The translations under genes and the position numbers were made by a program. 64,000 nucleotides of DNA from Clostridiales bacterium (GTDB lineage Bacteria > Bacillota > Clostridia > Lachnospirales > Lachnospiraceae), in assembly GCA_018372435.1 (NCBI GenBank), contig JAHAJA010000004.1, forward strand, positions 124,001 to 188,000. The letters are read 5' to 3'. The notes beneath the pieces were generated by a model. That model saw only the letters and a list, made by a program, of their open reading frames with translations, ran no database searches and was not told where the DNA came from. Below are positions 39,986 through 49,808 of this stretch, one piece after another; position 1 is the stretch's first letter; each line of letters begins with the position of its first letter.

Positions 39986-40140
39986 AATAAACAATGAATA
40001 GTTATAAAATAAATCTAAAATGTTATAATATTTAGATAGTTCGGTTGTTATCTTTCATTTAAAGTGTTACAGTATAGTTAAGACCTTGCAGTATTTGTTT
40101 TTTGTAAGATTACAGATTAATAATATGAAGGAGTGGGACT

Positions 40141-40473
40141 ATGAGTGAAGAACGTGATATTGAAAAAATCCAAAAATTATTAGCAAAAGGTAAGACAGAA
40201 AAGATTGAGAAATATCTTAACGACAAGAATATCGAAGTAGTTAAAGCAGCGATAGCAGCTTTGGGTGAGAGTAAAGATGAAGCCTCAACTAATTTATTAA
40301 GCAAATTGATTGATCATCAGGATCCAGAAATTAGAAAAGCAGCAATTGTTGCTTTTGGAAAAGGTAAATCAGGATATGCAAGAACGTTCATTCAACATCT
40401 AGTAGCTACGGAAAAGGATGAGCAAGTTAAAGAAGTAGCGATGAAAGTATTGAATGAATTTAAGGTAGAGTAA
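40141..40473 (+). CDS. HEAT-repeat protein
   Basis: 110 residues of helical repeats: KIEKYLNDKNIEVVKAAIAALGE, then NLLSKLIDHQDPEIRKAAIVAFGK, then TFIQHLVATEKDEQVKEVAMKVLNE. These are about three HEAT/PBS-lyase-like units, probably a protein-binding scaffold. GAAGGAG precedes the ATG. No enzymatic domain is present and the partner is unknown. Confidence 0.8.
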   Translation: MSEERDIEKIQKLLAKGKTEKIEKYLNDKNIEVVKAAIAALGESKDEASTNLLSKLIDHQDPEIRKAAIVAFGKGKSGYARTFIQHLVATEKDEQVKEVAMKVLNEFKVE

Positions 40474-40519
40474 CTACGCTTATGATTAATAGACAGATAT
40501 AGAATTTAATAAGTAGGAT

Positions 40520-40566
40520 AAAACGAGGTTGTTGCAAAATAATAATTTTGCAGCAACCTCGTTTTA
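40520..40566 (+). terminator. Terminator after HEAT-repeat gene
   Basis: AAAACGAGGTTGTTGCAAAA pairs with TTTTGCAGCAACCTCGTTTT. It may work in both directions. Confidence 0.85.
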
Positions 40567-40625
40567 ATATGACGCAAATTATGTGTGTTATGTTAAGAAA
40601 GCTCTGATACGATTTAGTCAGGATC

Positions 40626-41261
40626 TTAGTAGCCAAGCTCTTCGCCAACTAAGACAACAATTAATCGACCTGGTTTATTGGACTTTCTTGTAATTACAGT
40701 ATTCGAACACATGCAATCTGGAACTAAGCAATCGGTACAACGTCCGAAATCATGGCATGGTGTTTTACGGTTGAGACGGACAGCGTTCGGTGGTGCGGCC
40801 ATGTTATGTACACGCGCAATTCCAGCTTCCACATCCGGCACAACTTTATTCATACCTGCAACGATGATTACATTACCAGGACCTGTAACAAGACAGGCTA
40901 CGCGGTTTCCACTACCATCGATGTTAACTAACTGTCCATCTAAGGTAATGGCATTTGTACTCATAAGGAAATAATCAGCAGTAACTGTTTTAGCGTACAT
41001 TGCCTTTTGTTCCTCAGGAGTAGTTGCAGTTGCACGGTCATATAGTGTATATGGTGCTGTCTTTAGATAATCTAGTAAACCGATTTCTGTGAGGGTTTCG
41101 GAACCACCCCAAGAGATTGTAGCATCAGGCGTGAAGAGTGATTTGATACATTCTAAAGCTTCAGCCTTATCATTACAGTAATAACCTTGCATTCCTCGAA
41201 GTTTACATTTTTCTAAGATGGATTTTGCTTGGTTTTTATAGAATTCTTTTTTGATATCCAA
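40626..41261 (-). CDS. LUD-domain protein (LutC/YkgG family)
   Basis: 211 residues from a TTG start eight bases after GGAGG; no nearer ATG is better placed. The domain opens with an N-terminal helix and contains SWGGSETLTEIGLLDYLK and CLVTGPGNVIIVAGMNKVV, typical of the lactate-utilisation (LUD) domain fold. The C-terminus has a Cys-rich patch, CHDFGRCTDCLVPDCMC, which probably binds a metal or iron-sulfur centre. Solitary LUD proteins are common in clostridia, with no assigned role. No lutA/lutB partners are nearby. Confidence 0.85.
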   Translation of the reverse strand: MDIKKEFYKNQAKSILEKCKLRGMQGYYCNDKAEALECIKSLFTPDATISWGGSETLTEIGLLDYLKTAPYTLYDRATATTPEEQKAMYAKTVTADYFLMSTNAITLDGQLVNIDGSGNRVACLVTGPGNVIIVAGMNKVVPDVEAGIARVHNMAAPPNAVRLNRKTPCHDFGRCTDCLVPDCMCSNTVITRKSNKPGRLIVVLVGEELGY

Positions 41262-41421
41262 TGTAATGTCCTCCTTTGATGGATAAATTATTATTTATTA
41301 TAAATTACAGTATACCACAGCCTCGTGATAATGAGCGAAAGATTTTATTTGAAGATAAGCTGTATTTTTATATGTACAATAAGGTATAATATGGTAAGAA
41401 TATAAATAAGAGGGGATTATT

Positions 41422-42069
41422 ATGGCGAATATATTAATCGTTGATGATGAGGAATCAATTAATGAGTTAGTTAAATTGAATTTGAAATTGGTGGGGCATA
41501 CTTGTGATCAAGCTTATGACGGACGAGAAGCATTAGATATGGTAACGAAGGGACCCTATGACTTAATTCTTCTAGATGTTATGTTGCCATTCATATCTGG
41601 GTTCGATCTAATGAAGAAGATAAAGGAGACACCAGTTATATTCATGACGGCAAAAGATCGTATCGAAGATAAGATTCAAGGGTTGACTTCGGGAGCAGAA
41701 GATTACCTAGTGAAGCCATTCGAGATATTAGAATTAATTGCAAGAATCAACATTGTACTTAGACGGACGAAGACGGAGAACACTGTTTTTAAATTGGTTG
41801 ATATGGAGATGGACAGAGAGGGAAAGGTAGTAAGATATAGGAATAAGGAAATTGATTTGACACCACAGGAGTATTGTCTTTTAGAAGTGTTTGTGATTAA
41901 TCAAAACTTGGCCTTGTCGAGAGAGAAGTTATTAGAATTAGCATGGGGATATGAATACGAAGGGGATACAAGAACGGTTGATGTACATGTACAGAAGTTA
42001 CGTAAGAAACTAGGATTAGAGGAGAGAATTAAAACTGTGTACAAGGTTGGGTACCGTCTGGAAGTGTAG
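41422..42069 (+). CDS. OmpR-family response regulator
   Basis: 215 residues. The receiver Asp is in DLILLDVMLPFISGFD, the Lys in EDYLVKPFEILEL, and the C-terminal winged helix has GDTRTVDVHVQKLRKKL. AGAGGGG precedes the ATG. First gene of a tight run with the kinase, the DUF4097 protein and the transglutaminase-like protein. Confidence 0.92.
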   Translation: MANILIVDDEESINELVKLNLKLVGHTCDQAYDGREALDMVTKGPYDLILLDVMLPFISGFDLMKKIKETPVIFMTAKDRIEDKIQGLTSGAEDYLVKPFEILELIARINIVLRRTKTENTVFKLVDMEMDREGKVVRYRNKEIDLTPQEYCLLEVFVINQNLALSREKLLELAWGYEYEGDTRTVDVHVQKLRKKLGLEERIKTVYKVGYRLEV

Positions 42070-42077
42070 GTGAGAGG

Positions 42078-43472
42078 ATGAAGTTTTGGCAGAAAGTATT
42101 CCTAAGTGTACTAATATTGTTTGTTGTAGCACTCAATATAGGAATGTTTACGGTTATGCATTTTACATATAAAGAACAATTAAGTAGTGTTAAACAACGT
42201 GCTAAGGGAGAGGCATATTTTCTAAGAAACTCCATTAGTAAGGATTTTACGAATCTAGAAGAAACCTCTACCTTAACGAGAGATAAGAAGGAGACTATAT
42301 ATGATTCCTATAAGACATATTATATGGAGCAGAATGTATTCCTAGAGCTATGGAGTGGAAACAGTCTTATTGGAGGGACTTTTGATTTGAATATAGAGTC
42401 AAGAGACGAACTTGATACGGTAGACAATGTACAAAATCTTCTTATTCGAGAGGTGGACCAAGAGGAATACTTGTTTCTTGCATGTAACTTGGAGGAACCT
42501 TATGAAAACCATATACTGGTTATCGCCTACCCATTAACAGAGCTTACGAATACAAGAAAGCAATTAGTACAGATGGTAATAGCGACTGATATTGCTATAA
42601 CCATACTATTGTCAGTGATTCTATATCTTATCATACGAAAATTGATGAAACCACTAAAACGTTTATCGGAGGCAACGGGGGAGATTACGCAGGGGAATTA
42701 TAGTCAAGAGATACATATTCAAAGTCAAGATGAGTTTGGTAGTTTGGCTAAGAAATTTAATACTATGTCAGAGAGAATTAATGAAAATATAAATCTCTTA
42801 CAAGAAGAAAGTGATAAGAAGCAACTGCTAATCGATAATATGGCACATGAACTTCGGACGCCATTAACATCGATTTCAGGATATGCAGATTATATGCGTA
42901 TGGCAGCCTTAACAGAAGAAGAGCGAATACATGCACTGGACTATATCATTGCTGAAACTAAGAGATTGGAGAAATTAAGCAGAACCTTGTTGATGATTGC
43001 TGATATCAGAGAAGGTGTATTAACTAAGACGGCTGTTTCCACAGAGCAAATAAAGATCAATATACAGAATCTTTTCCACAATCAATTAAAGGAGAAACAG
43101 ATTCTGTTAGAGGTGAATTGTGAGATAGAAACTATAGAAGCAAGTGAGGTAATGCTACAGTGTTTATTAGGAAACCTAATTGAGAATGCGATACGCGCTT
43201 GTGAGGTAGAGGGAAGAATAACAGTAACATTCTATAACCACGAAGGGACTTGTTTCACGGTAGAGGATAATGGAATTGGCATGGAAGCGGAGGAGATTGC
43301 TAAGATAATGGAACCTTTTTACCGTGTTGATAATGCCAGAAGCCGTAAGCATGGTGGAGTAGGCTTGGGGGTGACCTTGTGTCATCAAATTGTTAAAGTA
43401 CATCAAGGAGAGCTTCGCTATGAATCAGAAGTGAATAAGGGGACTAAAGTAATTGTAACATTTACAACTTGA
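42078..43472 (+). CDS. Membrane sensor histidine kinase
   Basis: 464 residues, beginning eight bases after the regulator stop. TM1 is at about 8-30 and TM2 at about 165-187; the extracellular domain of about 135 residues is acidic. HAMP spans about 190-240 (LMKPLKRLSEATGEITQGNY). The phospho-His is in LIDNMAHELRTPLTSISGY, and the ATPase has NLIENAIRACEVEGRI and GGVGLGVTLCHQIVK. GAGAGG lies directly before the ATG. Neighbours downstream suggest it senses envelope state. Confidence 0.92.
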   Translation: MKFWQKVFLSVLILFVVALNIGMFTVMHFTYKEQLSSVKQRAKGEAYFLRNSISKDFTNLEETSTLTRDKKETIYDSYKTYYMEQNVFLELWSGNSLIGGTFDLNIESRDELDTVDNVQNLLIREVDQEEYLFLACNLEEPYENHILVIAYPLTELTNTRKQLVQMVIATDIAITILLSVILYLIIRKLMKPLKRLSEATGEITQGNYSQEIHIQSQDEFGSLAKKFNTMSERINENINLLQEESDKKQLLIDNMAHELRTPLTSISGYADYMRMAALTEEERIHALDYIIAETKRLEKLSRTLLMIADIREGVLTKTAVSTEQIKINIQNLFHNQLKEKQILLEVNCEIETIEASEVMLQCLLGNLIENAIRACEVEGRITVTFYNHEGTCFTVEDNGIGMEAEEIAKIMEPFYRVDNARSRKHGGVGLGVTLCHQIVKVHQGELRYESEVNKGTKVIVTFTT

Positions 43473-43591
43473 TAACATCTTTATGACAGTTCTACAAAAA
43501 GTGGACGGTATACTAAGAATAGATTAATGGTGCTAACTTGAGCGGGTAAGATTGACGCCGGCAATCTATAATAAAGATGAGGAGTGAGTAT

Positions 43592-44869
43592 ATGAAGAGG
43601 AATATGATAGTGACGTTATGTGCCGCAGCTGGAATAGTAGTGATCGGGGTATGTGGACTTGTTATAAGTATGAATATTGATAAACAGGGTCAAAGCAGTA
43701 AGGTGGAACAAGTACCGATGAATGTTACTTCATCTAAGGATGAGAATGAAGAAGATACAAAAGTTGAGACTATAGATAAAAACACGAATGGAAATATAGA
43801 AGCTACAACATTTTTGTTTGATGCTACAGCAATTATAGTAGAACATGACAGAAACATCAAGGATGAGGGTTTTGAAACATCATTCGAATCTGCGGTTATG
43901 ATAGGGCTTGAATATATTAGGGATACGTATGGGGGAACATTTGATACCATCGATGTCAAGATGGATACAACTTCAACAAGTGGAATTCTAAGTGGGAGCG
44001 TTGCTTGGTATGAAGTTGTAGAGATGGATAACAATAAGCGTTATGAGATTACAATTAACACGCAGACAGGGGAGGTTATGAATGTTCAGGCGTATTATAA
44101 GGAAAATGCTTCCGATAATAAATGGGTGAAAGCAGATACTTCGTCAAAGAATAACGAATATAAAGTTGAGAAACTTGATTTAGAAGCGTTTTCGAATATT
44201 GAAGTGAATATTGAATATAATGCAGATGTTGAAATTGTAACAGGGGATTCCTATGGAGTAATACTTCATTATTATGGACCTGACTATAGCATTGACTATA
44301 GCAACGAAAGTGGAGTACTTCGTATTGCAGATGATGTTACAGATAAGGCGTATGAGATGAGTAACCAGAGGGTGAATAATTATGTGACAATTATTGTTCC
44401 AGGAGATACCAACCTTTCTACTGTTGATATTATAGCAACATCAGGGGATATATCACTGAAATCGGTTCAGACAAATGACATAAAAACATTAACTTATAGT
44501 GGAGATAGTTCGTTCGTAGACATGGTTATAGGTTCAGGAGATTTGCAAACGTATTCAGGTGATATTGATGTGAAAGATCTGCAAAGTAGTACAGTAAAGA
44601 TGACTTCCATCAGTGGAGATATAACCGTTAAAGGAAAGGTATATGGAAGCAGTACATTTGAAGCAACTTCTGGAGATGTTGTAATAGCATGTAAAGAGCA
44701 AGAAAAGATGTATTCTTACAATCTAAGTACGACCTCTGGCAGCATAGGGGTAAACGGGAAAGTAGTAGAAGACGAGGTCGGCGCAGAGAAAAACGTACAG
44801 AATAGTAAAGAGAATATAATCAAAGCAACAAGTACGTCAGGAGATATAGATATCGCCTTTGAGAATTAA
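43592..44869 (+). CDS. Membrane-anchored DUF4097 protein with PepSY-like N-domain
   Basis: 425 residues from the ATG at 43592, after GGAG. An uncleaved signal or TM helix lies at about 5-27. Residues about 55-170 resemble a PepSY-type domain (FETSFESAVMIGLEYIRD, then RYEITINTQTGEVMNVQAYY). Residues about 190-425 form a DUF4097 beta-helix with repeated TSGDI-type turns (TSGDISL, YSGDIDV, ISGDITV, TSGDVVI, TSGDIDI). Such proteins are often regulated by neighbouring two-component or sigma systems in cell-envelope stress. Sits 119 bases after the kinase. Confidence 0.82.
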   Translation: MKRNMIVTLCAAAGIVVIGVCGLVISMNIDKQGQSSKVEQVPMNVTSSKDENEEDTKVETIDKNTNGNIEATTFLFDATAIIVEHDRNIKDEGFETSFESAVMIGLEYIRDTYGGTFDTIDVKMDTTSTSGILSGSVAWYEVVEMDNNKRYEITINTQTGEVMNVQAYYKENASDNKWVKADTSSKNNEYKVEKLDLEAFSNIEVNIEYNADVEIVTGDSYGVILHYYGPDYSIDYSNESGVLRIADDVTDKAYEMSNQRVNNYVTIIVPGDTNLSTVDIIATSGDISLKSVQTNDIKTLTYSGDSSFVDMVIGSGDLQTYSGDIDVKDLQSSTVKMTSISGDITVKGKVYGSSTFEATSGDVVIACKEQEKMYSYNLSTTSGSIGVNGKVVEDEVGAEKNVQNSKENIIKATSTSGDIDIAFEN

Positions 44870-44882
44870 GTGGGGGTAGAGG

Positions 44883-46202
44883 ATGAAGAAGAGAAGAAGG
44901 GGTCTCGTAGTGGCAGTAATTATTGCAATAGTGGGGGTGCTTTTTGGGACAATTATATATATTAGGAGTGACCGAGAAAAACGTAAGGATGGAATACAAA
45001 CAAGCACAAACGAGATGCAGCTCAAAGGGGAAGCTTTTCCTTGGAATGGTTGTTATCGTATCATTAGAGCTGACAATTCGGATTTGCAACTAAGCTTTGA
45101 GAAAGACACACAAACGGTGAAAGCAAGTTCCATGTCAGGCGGATATGCCAATGATATACTATACGATTGGATCTATGACGGTGAAAAGATTACATTTTCA
45201 ATATTACGTAACGCTTATAATGAAATTTATGTGTTGGAGGAAATTGAAGAGGGAAATCTATCTGGAACTTGTCAGTACATGTCTAGGGAGACTGCAGTTA
45301 TACTGGAAAAGTACCGTGATACAGCGAATACGAAAGAGCAGAGTAATCAAGATATGAAACGTTCGGGAAAGGAACAAGTAGACTTACTTAATGCATATTC
45401 AGAATATAAAACAGATGAGCTCGTATATGATTATACATATGATTTGAATCAAAAAGAAATATATAGGGATTTTATCAATACCTATGAGCTAGATCGAATA
45501 GCAGAAGGAAAATCAGACATCGAATTAATGATGGCACTTATGAATTGGTTATGCGATATTTGTAAGCATGGTTCAACAGCCTATTATGAGTCAAGTTCTA
45601 TCGATGAAATTGTGACATATGGAAAGGAAAATGGTTTGAATTGTAGATGTCTATCCCTTGTTTTATCCGAGGTTATGCGAATGTATGGAATTAAAGCAAA
45701 GGTGATTTGGTGTTATCCTAAGGACGATTATTTTGATGATTGTCATGTAGTGGTGCAAGCATATTCAGAGGAAACGAAGCAATGGATTATGTTTGATCCA
45801 ACCTATCGGCTGACTCTTCAAACAAAGACAGGAGAGTATATGGACATACAAGGGTTAAGAGAGTGGATTCGCACGTATGGTTACGACTTAGAAGGCATGA
45901 CTCCAGAATCGTCGTACTATCTTGTTTCAAATGAAGAAGCTGGATATACAGGGAATACTGAATATGGGTTCAATCTGCAGGACTATGCCAATTACATGGC
46001 TAAGAATCTCTTTCGATTAAAATGTTTAAGTAAAAATACTATATTAGGAACAAAATGCTTCCAGAATACCTATACCATTGAGCTTATTCCTACCAATTAC
46101 AACATAGCGGGGATTGAATTGTTTAAGGCAAATGAGATTGATCTGTCAGGGAAATACGTCTATACCACTGATGTAGATAAATTCTTTGAACTACCAGAGT
46201 AG
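44883..46202 (+). CDS. Membrane-anchored transglutaminase-like protein
   Basis: 439 residues. One TM helix at about 8-26 is followed by a small beta domain and, from about 175, a transglutaminase core. The Cys is in NGLNCRCLSLVLSEVMRMYG, the His in FDDCHVVVQAYS and the Asp in WIMFDPTYRL, which forms the usual Cys-His-Asp triad. Bacterial members cleave or cross-link peptides at the wall; the substrate is unknown. It lies 13 bases after the DUF4097 gene, with a GGGGGTAGAGG site. A C-terminal domain of about 120 residues is not recognised. Confidence 0.85.
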   Translation: MKKRRRGLVVAVIIAIVGVLFGTIIYIRSDREKRKDGIQTSTNEMQLKGEAFPWNGCYRIIRADNSDLQLSFEKDTQTVKASSMSGGYANDILYDWIYDGEKITFSILRNAYNEIYVLEEIEEGNLSGTCQYMSRETAVILEKYRDTANTKEQSNQDMKRSGKEQVDLLNAYSEYKTDELVYDYTYDLNQKEIYRDFINTYELDRIAEGKSDIELMMALMNWLCDICKHGSTAYYESSSIDEIVTYGKENGLNCRCLSLVLSEVMRMYGIKAKVIWCYPKDDYFDDCHVVVQAYSEETKQWIMFDPTYRLTLQTKTGEYMDIQGLREWIRTYGYDLEGMTPESSYYLVSNEEAGYTGNTEYGFNLQDYANYMAKNLFRLKCLSKNTILGTKCFQNTYTIELIPTNYNIAGIELFKANEIDLSGKYVYTTDVDKFFELPE

Positions 46203-46215
46203 TAAGAAAAACAGG

Positions 46216-46244
46216 TTGCGAACCTTGTAAAAAGAAGCTATAAT
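46216..46244 (+). promoter_or_regulatory. Sigma-A type promoter of topB
   Basis: TTGCGA at 46216-46221, 17-base spacer, TATAAT at 46239-46244. The leader to the topB ATG is about 145 bases and contains no obvious hairpin. Confidence 0.6.
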
Positions 46245-46394
46245 CTATCTTATTGGAAGGAAATCAAGGAGGAGTTGCGAGATCTTGATTTCACCCCATA
46301 AGGTAGTGAAGAACGAAGTTCTAGTGTCATATAAGTGAACGAGAGATACTGGCGAGATACCTTATGAGGAATCATAAGAAAGTTGGAATTATAC

Positions 46395-48470
46395 ATGTCT
46401 AAAAGTTTATATATTTCTGAAAAACCAAGCGTTGCGCAGGAGTTTGCGAAAGCACTTAAGTACAACTTTAAGAAACGCGATGGATATATAGAAGCGGATG
46501 AGGCTATTGTAACTTGGTGTGTAGGTCACTTGGTTACAATGAGCTATCCCGATGTCTATGATGAAAGTCTTAAGAAATGGTCATTGACTACGTTACCATT
46601 TCTTCCGAAAGAATTCTTATATGAAGTCATTCCAGATGTAAGTAAACAATTTAATACGGTGAAAGCTTTGCTCAACCGCGAAGATGTTTCTGTAATCTAT
46701 GTGTGCACTGACTCTGGACGTGAAGGAGAATATATCTACCGTTTAGTGGATCAGCTGGCAGGGGTACCAGAGACGAAAGATAAGCGAAGAGTTTGGATTG
46801 ACTCACAGACAGAGGACGAAATCTTACGTGGAATACGAGAAGCGAAACCATTATCGGCATATGATCCTATATCAGATGCGGCTTACTTAAGAGCGAAGGA
46901 AGACTACTTGATGGGGATTAATTTCTCTCGTGTACTCACGCTTAAGTATGGACAAGCGGTTACAAACTATCTACAAAGCAAATGGACCTCTATCTCCGTA
47001 GGGCGCGTTATGACCTGTGTTCTCGGTATGGTTGTAAAGAGAGAACGTGAAATACGAGCGTTCGTTAAGACACCATTCTATCGTGTGATAGCAGGAATCA
47101 ATACCTTCGGTAAGGAATTCGATGGGGAATGGAGAGCAGTAGAAGGTTCGAAGTATTTTAACTCTCATCTGTTATATAAGGAAAATGGTTTCAAAGCTAG
47201 AGAAAGTGCAGACCAGTTAATAACGGAATTAACAACGGATTTTGACAATCAGGGTGTAATTGAGAAGCTTGAAAAGAAGAAGGAGAATAAGAATGCTCCA
47301 CTATTATTCAACTTAGCAGAATTACAGAATGAATGCTCAAAGCTATTCAAAATCAGTCCAGATGAAACGTTGAAGATTGTACAAGAGTTATATGAGAAAA
47401 AATTAGTAACTTATCCAAGAACGGATGCCAGAGTTTTGTCTACAGCTGTAGCAAAAGAAATCCATAAGAACATTGGAGGATTACGTAATTACGCTCATGT
47501 GGGTGAATTTGCGAATGAAATACTAGAGAATGGCAGTTATAAGAACATTGCTAAAACAAGATATGTAAATGATAAACAGATTACAGACCATTATGCAATT
47601 ATCCCAACTGGTCAGGGGTTAGCAGCCCTGAATGCTGTACCTCCAACTGCCAAGAAGGTATATGAAACAATCGCGAGAAGATTCTTAAGTATCTTCTATC
47701 CAGCAGCAGTTTATCAAAAAATCAGTCTTGTAGTGAAAGTGAAAGAAGAAAGTTTCTTCTCTAATTTCAAGATTCTAGAATCACCAGGGTATCTTAAAGT
47801 AACCAATTTGTCTTTCATGACGAAAAAGTCAACACCACAGGCGACTGGATCACAAGCGACGTCTATGCCAGTAGCAACAGATGAACAAGCAAATGGTGAG
47901 AATGGCGATTCTTCAGATAATCAAGAAGATGTATTCGATGCAGAATTCATTAATAACATGAAGACCCTTAAGAAAGGTATGTTACTTAGTATTACTGGAT
48001 TCAGTGTGAAAGAAGGAGAAACTTCTCCGCCAAAACGATATAATTCTGGTTCTATGATTCTTGCGATGGAGAATGCAGGACAGTTAATCGAAGATGAGGA
48101 ACTACGCTCTCAGATAAAAGGTAGTGGTATTGGTACAAGTGCGACACGTGCAGAAATCTTGAATAAATTGATTAAGATTACATATTTGAGTCTGAATAAG
48201 AAGACGCAGATTGTAACACCAACACTTCTTGGAGAGATGATTTATGACGTAGTAAATGCTTCTATACGTTCTCTACTAAACCCAGAACTAACTGCAAGTT
48301 GGGAGAAGGGGTTAACGTATGTTGCAGATGGAGACATCACTAGCGAGGAATATATGGTTAAGTTAGAAAATTTCGTAGCGAAGATGACGAACGGAGTTAA
48401 GGGACTTAACAATCAATATGCGCTTCGCCAGTTCTTTGATGAGGCAGCGAAGAATTATAAAAGTAAGTAG
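46395..48470 (+). CDS. topB: DNA topoisomerase III
   Basis: 691 residues from the ATG at 46395; a TTG four codons earlier is less likely. The TOPRIM domain opens with SLYISEKPSVAQEF and has CTDSGREGEYIYRLV. The active-site Tyr lies in KLVTYPRTDARVLS (about 335-348). SWEKGLTYVADGDITSEEYM near the C-terminus is typical of the family. There is no zinc-ribbon tail. A low-complexity insert sits at about 475-515 (QATGSQATSMPVATDEQANG). It decatenates DNA in replication and recombination. A 282-bp hairpin repeat starts eight bases after the stop. Confidence 0.93.
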   Translation: MSKSLYISEKPSVAQEFAKALKYNFKKRDGYIEADEAIVTWCVGHLVTMSYPDVYDESLKKWSLTTLPFLPKEFLYEVIPDVSKQFNTVKALLNREDVSVIYVCTDSGREGEYIYRLVDQLAGVPETKDKRRVWIDSQTEDEILRGIREAKPLSAYDPISDAAYLRAKEDYLMGINFSRVLTLKYGQAVTNYLQSKWTSISVGRVMTCVLGMVVKREREIRAFVKTPFYRVIAGINTFGKEFDGEWRAVEGSKYFNSHLLYKENGFKARESADQLITELTTDFDNQGVIEKLEKKKENKNAPLLFNLAELQNECSKLFKISPDETLKIVQELYEKKLVTYPRTDARVLSTAVAKEIHKNIGGLRNYAHVGEFANEILENGSYKNIAKTRYVNDKQITDHYAIIPTGQGLAALNAVPPTAKKVYETIARRFLSIFYPAAVYQKISLVVKVKEESFFSNFKILESPGYLKVTNLSFMTKKSTPQATGSQATSMPVATDEQANGENGDSSDNQEDVFDAEFINNMKTLKKGMLLSITGFSVKEGETSPPKRYNSGSMILAMENAGQLIEDEELRSQIKGSGIGTSATRAEILNKLIKITYLSLNKKTQIVTPTLLGEMIYDVVNASIRSLLNPELTASWEKGLTYVADGDITSEEYMVKLENFVAKMTNGVKGLNNQYALRQFFDEAAKNYKSK

Positions 48471-48477
48471 ATACTAG

Positions 48478-48759
48478 AGCAAAACTCCACTTATATTTTT
48501 CATGACTTCTTACCTAACGCACTATGACACAAAACACGTTACGCACTTAAGTACTTCTATGTGTGTACATCACATCTATCATTTGATACGGAATCGCCTT
48601 CAATTCGGCCTCCTGCCTCAGTTCAGGCTGGTTCGGCCTCCGTGCCTCACCTTCCTTGTCTTCTGAGTACACACTAAGAAGTGCTATAAGTGCTACACTA
48701 CCGTTTTTTTGTCATAGTGAGTTAGGTAAGAAGTAGATTTACATTTTGTGAGTTTTGCT
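48478..48759 (+). repeat. 282-bp hairpin repeat, copy 3
   Basis: Terminal repeats AGCAAAACTC and GAGTTTTGCT. Shares with copy 1 the segments AAGTACTTCT, GGAATCGCCTTCAA (GGAAGCGCCTTCAA in copy 1), GTTCAGGCTGG and ACACTAAGAAGT. It lies directly behind topB in the same relative position as copy 1 behind the M42 peptidase. Confidence 0.88.
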
Positions 48760-48862
48760 ATTACGACGTTAACGATACGCAAGTTATAAAATATTAAATA
48801 ATAGTCATAATTAATAAGCTTGTACGATATATTGATTAGAGTGAAAAGGAGTGAAGAAGTAT

Positions 48863-49528
48863 ATGGAAGAATTAATGATTAGTAATTTGTATGATATGAG
48901 TCAAACAATAGCCCTTAAAGTGTTCGAAGGCTGTACTTATCCATGGGAGGTACTTCCGAGGATTGGTGCATTTATATTAGAATTAGGTGAGTCTTTATCA
49001 CAAGAGGAATACGACAAAGTGGGTGAGAATGTTTGGATTGCAAAATCCGCAAAAGTAGCACCGACAGCATATATTAACGGCCCAGCAATTATCGGTAAGG
49101 AAGCAGAAGTTCGTCACTGCGCATTCATTCGTGGGAATGCGATTGTAGGGGAGGGTGCTGTTGTAGGTAACTCTACAGAACTTAAGAACGTAATCCTCTT
49201 TAATAAGGTTCAAGTTCCGCATTATAATTACGTAGGCGATTCCATTCTTGGTTACCGTGCACATATGGGGGCAGGTTCCATTACATCAAATGTAAAATCT
49301 GATAAGACCTTAGTAGAGATTACAAGTAACGGTAAAAGAATGAAGACAAGTCTTAAGAAAATGGGAGCAATGTTAGGGGATAATGTTGAAGTTGGTTGCA
49401 ACAGTGTCTTGAATCCTGGTACAGTAATTGGAAGAGAAGCCAATATTTATCCATTGTCTATGGTACGTGGTTATGTTGAAGCAAAATCTATTTACAAAAA
49501 AGCTGGGGAAATTGTGTCAAAGAATTAA
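48863..49528 (+). CDS. Left-handed beta-helix (hexapeptide repeat) protein, GlmU C-domain-like
   Basis: 221 residues from the ATG at 48863, 11 bases after AAGGAG; a GTG at 48851 overlaps that site. After 60 helical residues, hexapeptide repeats run from about 55 to 205 (IAKSAKVAPTAYINGPAIIG, then VRHCAFIRGNAIVGEGAVVG). The fold matches the acyltransferase half of GlmU and UDP-GlcNAc pyrophosphorylase-related proteins, but the nucleotidyltransferase half is missing. The substrate is unknown, probably a sugar or sugar nucleotide. Confidence 0.8.
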   Translation: MEELMISNLYDMSQTIALKVFEGCTYPWEVLPRIGAFILELGESLSQEEYDKVGENVWIAKSAKVAPTAYINGPAIIGKEAEVRHCAFIRGNAIVGEGAVVGNSTELKNVILFNKVQVPHYNYVGDSILGYRAHMGAGSITSNVKSDKTLVEITSNGKRMKTSLKKMGAMLGDNVEVGCNSVLNPGTVIGREANIYPLSMVRGYVEAKSIYKKAGEIVSKN

Positions 49529-49808
49529 CAATTAAAGGGCAGGTTCCTGTAGAAACTAATGAAATTTTAAGAAATTTTATCAAAAAGTATGGACTAATCG
49601 CGAGTTTTGTGCGAAAATGTGAGAAGGTGCGATGTGAGGTCAGGTAGGAAACAGCAATGTTTTTGATCCTGAGATTTGAGCTGTGCTCAAATTTCCTTAT
49701 TGTTCAAAGAAGCCAATTTCTTTTAACAATGTAGGCCAAGATAATCGCCATGAACATAGCCATATAGGTAATTGGTATTCTAAAATGGATATTGAAAGGA
49801 GTTTCAAC

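Noticed and set aside
46203..46394. Riboswitch or T-box before topB
   Set aside because: No T-box, specifier or aptamer pattern and no terminator/antiterminator pair were found in the leader.
49683..49808. Longer start for the NifU-like gene
   Set aside because: The extra 42 residues are not conserved-looking and the ATG at 49809 follows AAAGGAG.
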